A program made the position numbers and the translations under genes. The notes under the pieces were generated by a model. The model saw nothing but the letters and a program-made list of their open reading frames with translations. It made no database searches and was not told where the DNA came from. DNA of 8,333 nt from Gemmatimonas phototrophica (GTDB lineage Bacteria; Gemmatimonadota; Gemmatimonadetes; Gemmatimonadales; Gemmatimonadaceae): the NCBI GenBank assembly GCA_945870175.1, contig CAMBRJ010000103.1, positions 1 through 8,333 of the forward strand. The letters run 5' to 3'. This document shows, one piece after another, positions 7,448-8,333 of the stretch (position 1 is the first letter of the stretch; the number at the start of each line of letters is the position of its first letter).

Positions 7448-7605
7448 ATCGAAACAGCCAGAACACGGATGACACCGATGCCGTGGAAACAACACGGATA
7501 AGCCAAAGGTGTTGATGGTCTCACGCACGATCCGTGGACGCGCACACCGCTTATCCGTGTTGGTTCGGTGTAATCCGTGTCATCCGTGTTCTGGCGGTTA
7601 ACGAT
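7448..7605. repeat. Long imperfect inverted repeat built from an ACACGGAT octamer
   Basis: Two 46-base arms, 7458-7503 and 7549-7594, are reverse complements at 39 of 46 positions. The outer 18 bases and the inner 14 bases of each arm pair perfectly. Pairing continues outward with a few mismatches or a bulge to about 7448/7605 (ATCG against CGAT). The 45-base loop can also close at its base (GGTGT 7508-7512 with ACACC 7544-7548) and holds a small hairpin (CACG 7522-7525 with CGTG 7533-7536). The octamer ACACGGAT occurs at 7463 and 7492, its reverse ATCCGTGT at 7553, 7573 and 7582, and one-mismatch copies at 7472 and 7530. It fills most of the gap between convergent genes. No T-run follows on either side, so it is not a textbook intrinsic terminator, though such a stem may still stop or protect transcripts. 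A non-coding dispersed repeat is the likeliest reading. No transposase or clear target duplication is seen. Confidence 0.85.
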
Positions 7606-7634
7606 CTCGCCGCCACCCACCGCTCAGCAACAGG

Positions 7635-8195
7635 TCAGTCGCGCCAGTGCGTAACGTCCGCCGCCGCGAGACGCGGCTTGGCCTCGGGCGTTTCCAGCGG
7701 TTCACCGACCGTGAGCACGGCGATGATACGCTCGCCTTCGGGCACCCCACCCGCGGCGCGCGCGGCCGGGTCGTCCATGATCGCGCCGGAACGGATGTGC
7801 GTGCCGAGTCCGATGGCGGTGGCCGCGAGACAGATGTTCTGCGTGGCCATCATCGTCGACGCGTAGTCTTCTTCGCGAATTTCGGCATTCTCGTTGAGCA
7901 CCATCGCGACCAACAGCATGCACGGCTGGGCGCGATGATCATCGCTGGTGCTGCGACGGATCGACTCGGCCTGCGCTTCGTCGGTGGCCTTCTTGGCCTT
8001 CCGGTTGCCCAGCGCGAGCCCATACGCCGCGCGCGCCTCAGGTCCGAGCACGTAAAAGCGCCACGGATTCGTGAGACGATGGATCGGCGCCAGCACGGCG
8101 GCCTGCAGCAGCTGCTCCAGCTCCGCCTGCGTGGGCGTGCGGTCGGTGAACTTGCGGATGGAGCGGCGGCCGGCGATTGCGTCGAAAATGTTCAT
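7635..8195 (-). CDS. Nitroreductase family flavoprotein
   Basis: This is a small FMN-dependent NAD(P)H oxidoreductase of the nitroreductase fold, usually a cytoplasmic dimer. The physiological substrate cannot be told from sequence; members reduce nitro compounds, quinones or other small electrophiles. At 186 residues it has the expected length. The N-terminal flavin-phosphate motif is clear (R10, R11, S12, R14 in RRSIRKF), followed by APIHRLTNPWRFYVLG (residues 36-51), the central helix EEDYASTMMATQNICLAA (about 108-125), and GLGTHIRSG (129-137). The C-terminal GVPEGERIIAVLTVGEP (150-166) is the usual last strand region. ATG 8195 is preferred over a TTG three codons upstream because family members begin M-N-x-F; no good ribosome site is visible for either. 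The gene converges on nuoN and is 77 bases downstream of the next minus-strand gene, so it may be co-transcribed with that gene. The family call is secure, the exact activity unknown. Confidence 0.93.
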   Translation of the reverse strand: MNIFDAIAGRRSIRKFTDRTPTQAELEQLLQAAVLAPIHRLTNPWRFYVLGPEARAAYGLALGNRKAKKATDEAQAESIRRSTSDDHRAQPCMLLVAMVLNENAEIREEDYASTMMATQNICLAATAIGLGTHIRSGAIMDDPAARAAGGVPEGERIIAVLTVGEPLETPEAKPRLAAADVTHWRD

Positions 8196-8272
8196 GATGG
8201 GCAACGAAAGAAGTGGCGTGTGTGCGAACGAGGAAGATCCGCTATCGCGGGCGCTTTCGCTACGGCTACCGA

Positions 8273-8333
8273 TCAGCCGCCCGTCCCGAACTGGCGCGTG
8301 AACTTCAGGAACACCGAGCGCTGCTGCGGCGTG
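8273..8333 (-). CDS. C-terminal end of an unidentified protein (runs off the right edge)
   Basis: A minus-strand frame enters from the right edge and stops with TGA at 8273-8275. Only 19 residues are visible: TPQQRSVFLKFTRQFGTGG. The stretch SVFLKFTRQF, ending in an aromatic residue, resembles the final strand of an outer-membrane beta-barrel, and the count is compatible with the end of a TonB-dependent or LptD-like protein. That is only a guess from ten residues. Reading in this frame is open to the window edge, but 19 codons without a stop is weak proof in G+C-rich DNA. The 77 bases between this stop and the nitroreductase ATG show no clear promoter or terminator. Confidence 0.5.
   Translation of the reverse strand, partial: TPQQRSVFLKFTRQFGTGG

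Noticed and set aside
7448..7605. CRISPR array or insertion-sequence ends
   Set aside because: The repeats are short octamers in opposite orientations without uniform spacers, and there is no transposase or cas gene in the window.
7448..7605. Canonical intrinsic terminator
   Set aside because: The stem is much longer than usual, is interrupted by mismatches, encloses a 45-base loop, and no T-run follows on either strand.
7534..7866. Plus-strand frame of 110 residues starting in the inverted repeat
   Set aside because: It reads through the non-coding repeat (IRVIRVLAV text) and then runs antisense to the nitroreductase gene; no domain or ribosome site supports it.
8196..8272. Promoter or terminator between the two minus-strand genes
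   Set aside because: I see only short, weak inverted matches and no convincing -10/-35 pair, so nothing can be supported.

Overview
This window is almost entirely the 3' half of a nuo operon, which encodes respiratory complex I (NADH:quinone oxidoreductase, proton-pumping). On the plus strand, in the canonical order, it carries the end of nuoH, then nuoI, nuoJ, nuoK, nuoL, nuoM and nuoN. The source looks like a high-G+C Gram-negative bacterium. The wording of NuoH (ERKQ...DRIGANRA and long inter-helix loops) is closer to my recollection of Gemmatimonadota or deltaproteobacterial-type complexes than to the E. coli form. The lineage is an inference from recalled family resemblance and is not proven by the window.

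Layout: 1-1087 is nuoH, missing its 5' end. 1084-1740 is nuoI (two 4Fe-4S clusters), 1743-2267 nuoJ, 2260-2562 nuoK, 2568-4469 nuoL, 4462-6036 nuoM and 6033-7430 nuoN. Genes overlap by 4 or 8 bases or are separated by at most 5 bases, so they are almost certainly one translationally coupled transcript whose promoter lies upstream of the window. 7431-7634 is the gap between convergent genes and holds a long imperfect inverted repeat built from an ACACGGAT/ATCCGTGT octamer. 7635-8195 (minus) encodes a small nitroreductase-family flavoprotein. 8273-8333 (minus) is the last 19 codons of another gene that runs off the right edge.

How the genes work together: NuoI carries two iron-sulfur clusters that pass electrons toward quinone. 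NuoH forms the quinone tunnel and the first membrane step. NuoJ and NuoK link this to the three antiporter-like pumping subunits NuoL, NuoM and NuoN. The acidic and lysine residues of the proton path that I checked in NuoK, NuoL, NuoM and NuoN are all present, so the complex appears functional. The nitroreductase is not obviously linked to complex I.

I found no evidence of a new multi-gene system. The two points most worth following up are the octamer-based inverted repeat at about 7448-7605 and the absence of a normal start codon for nuoJ where homology would place it.
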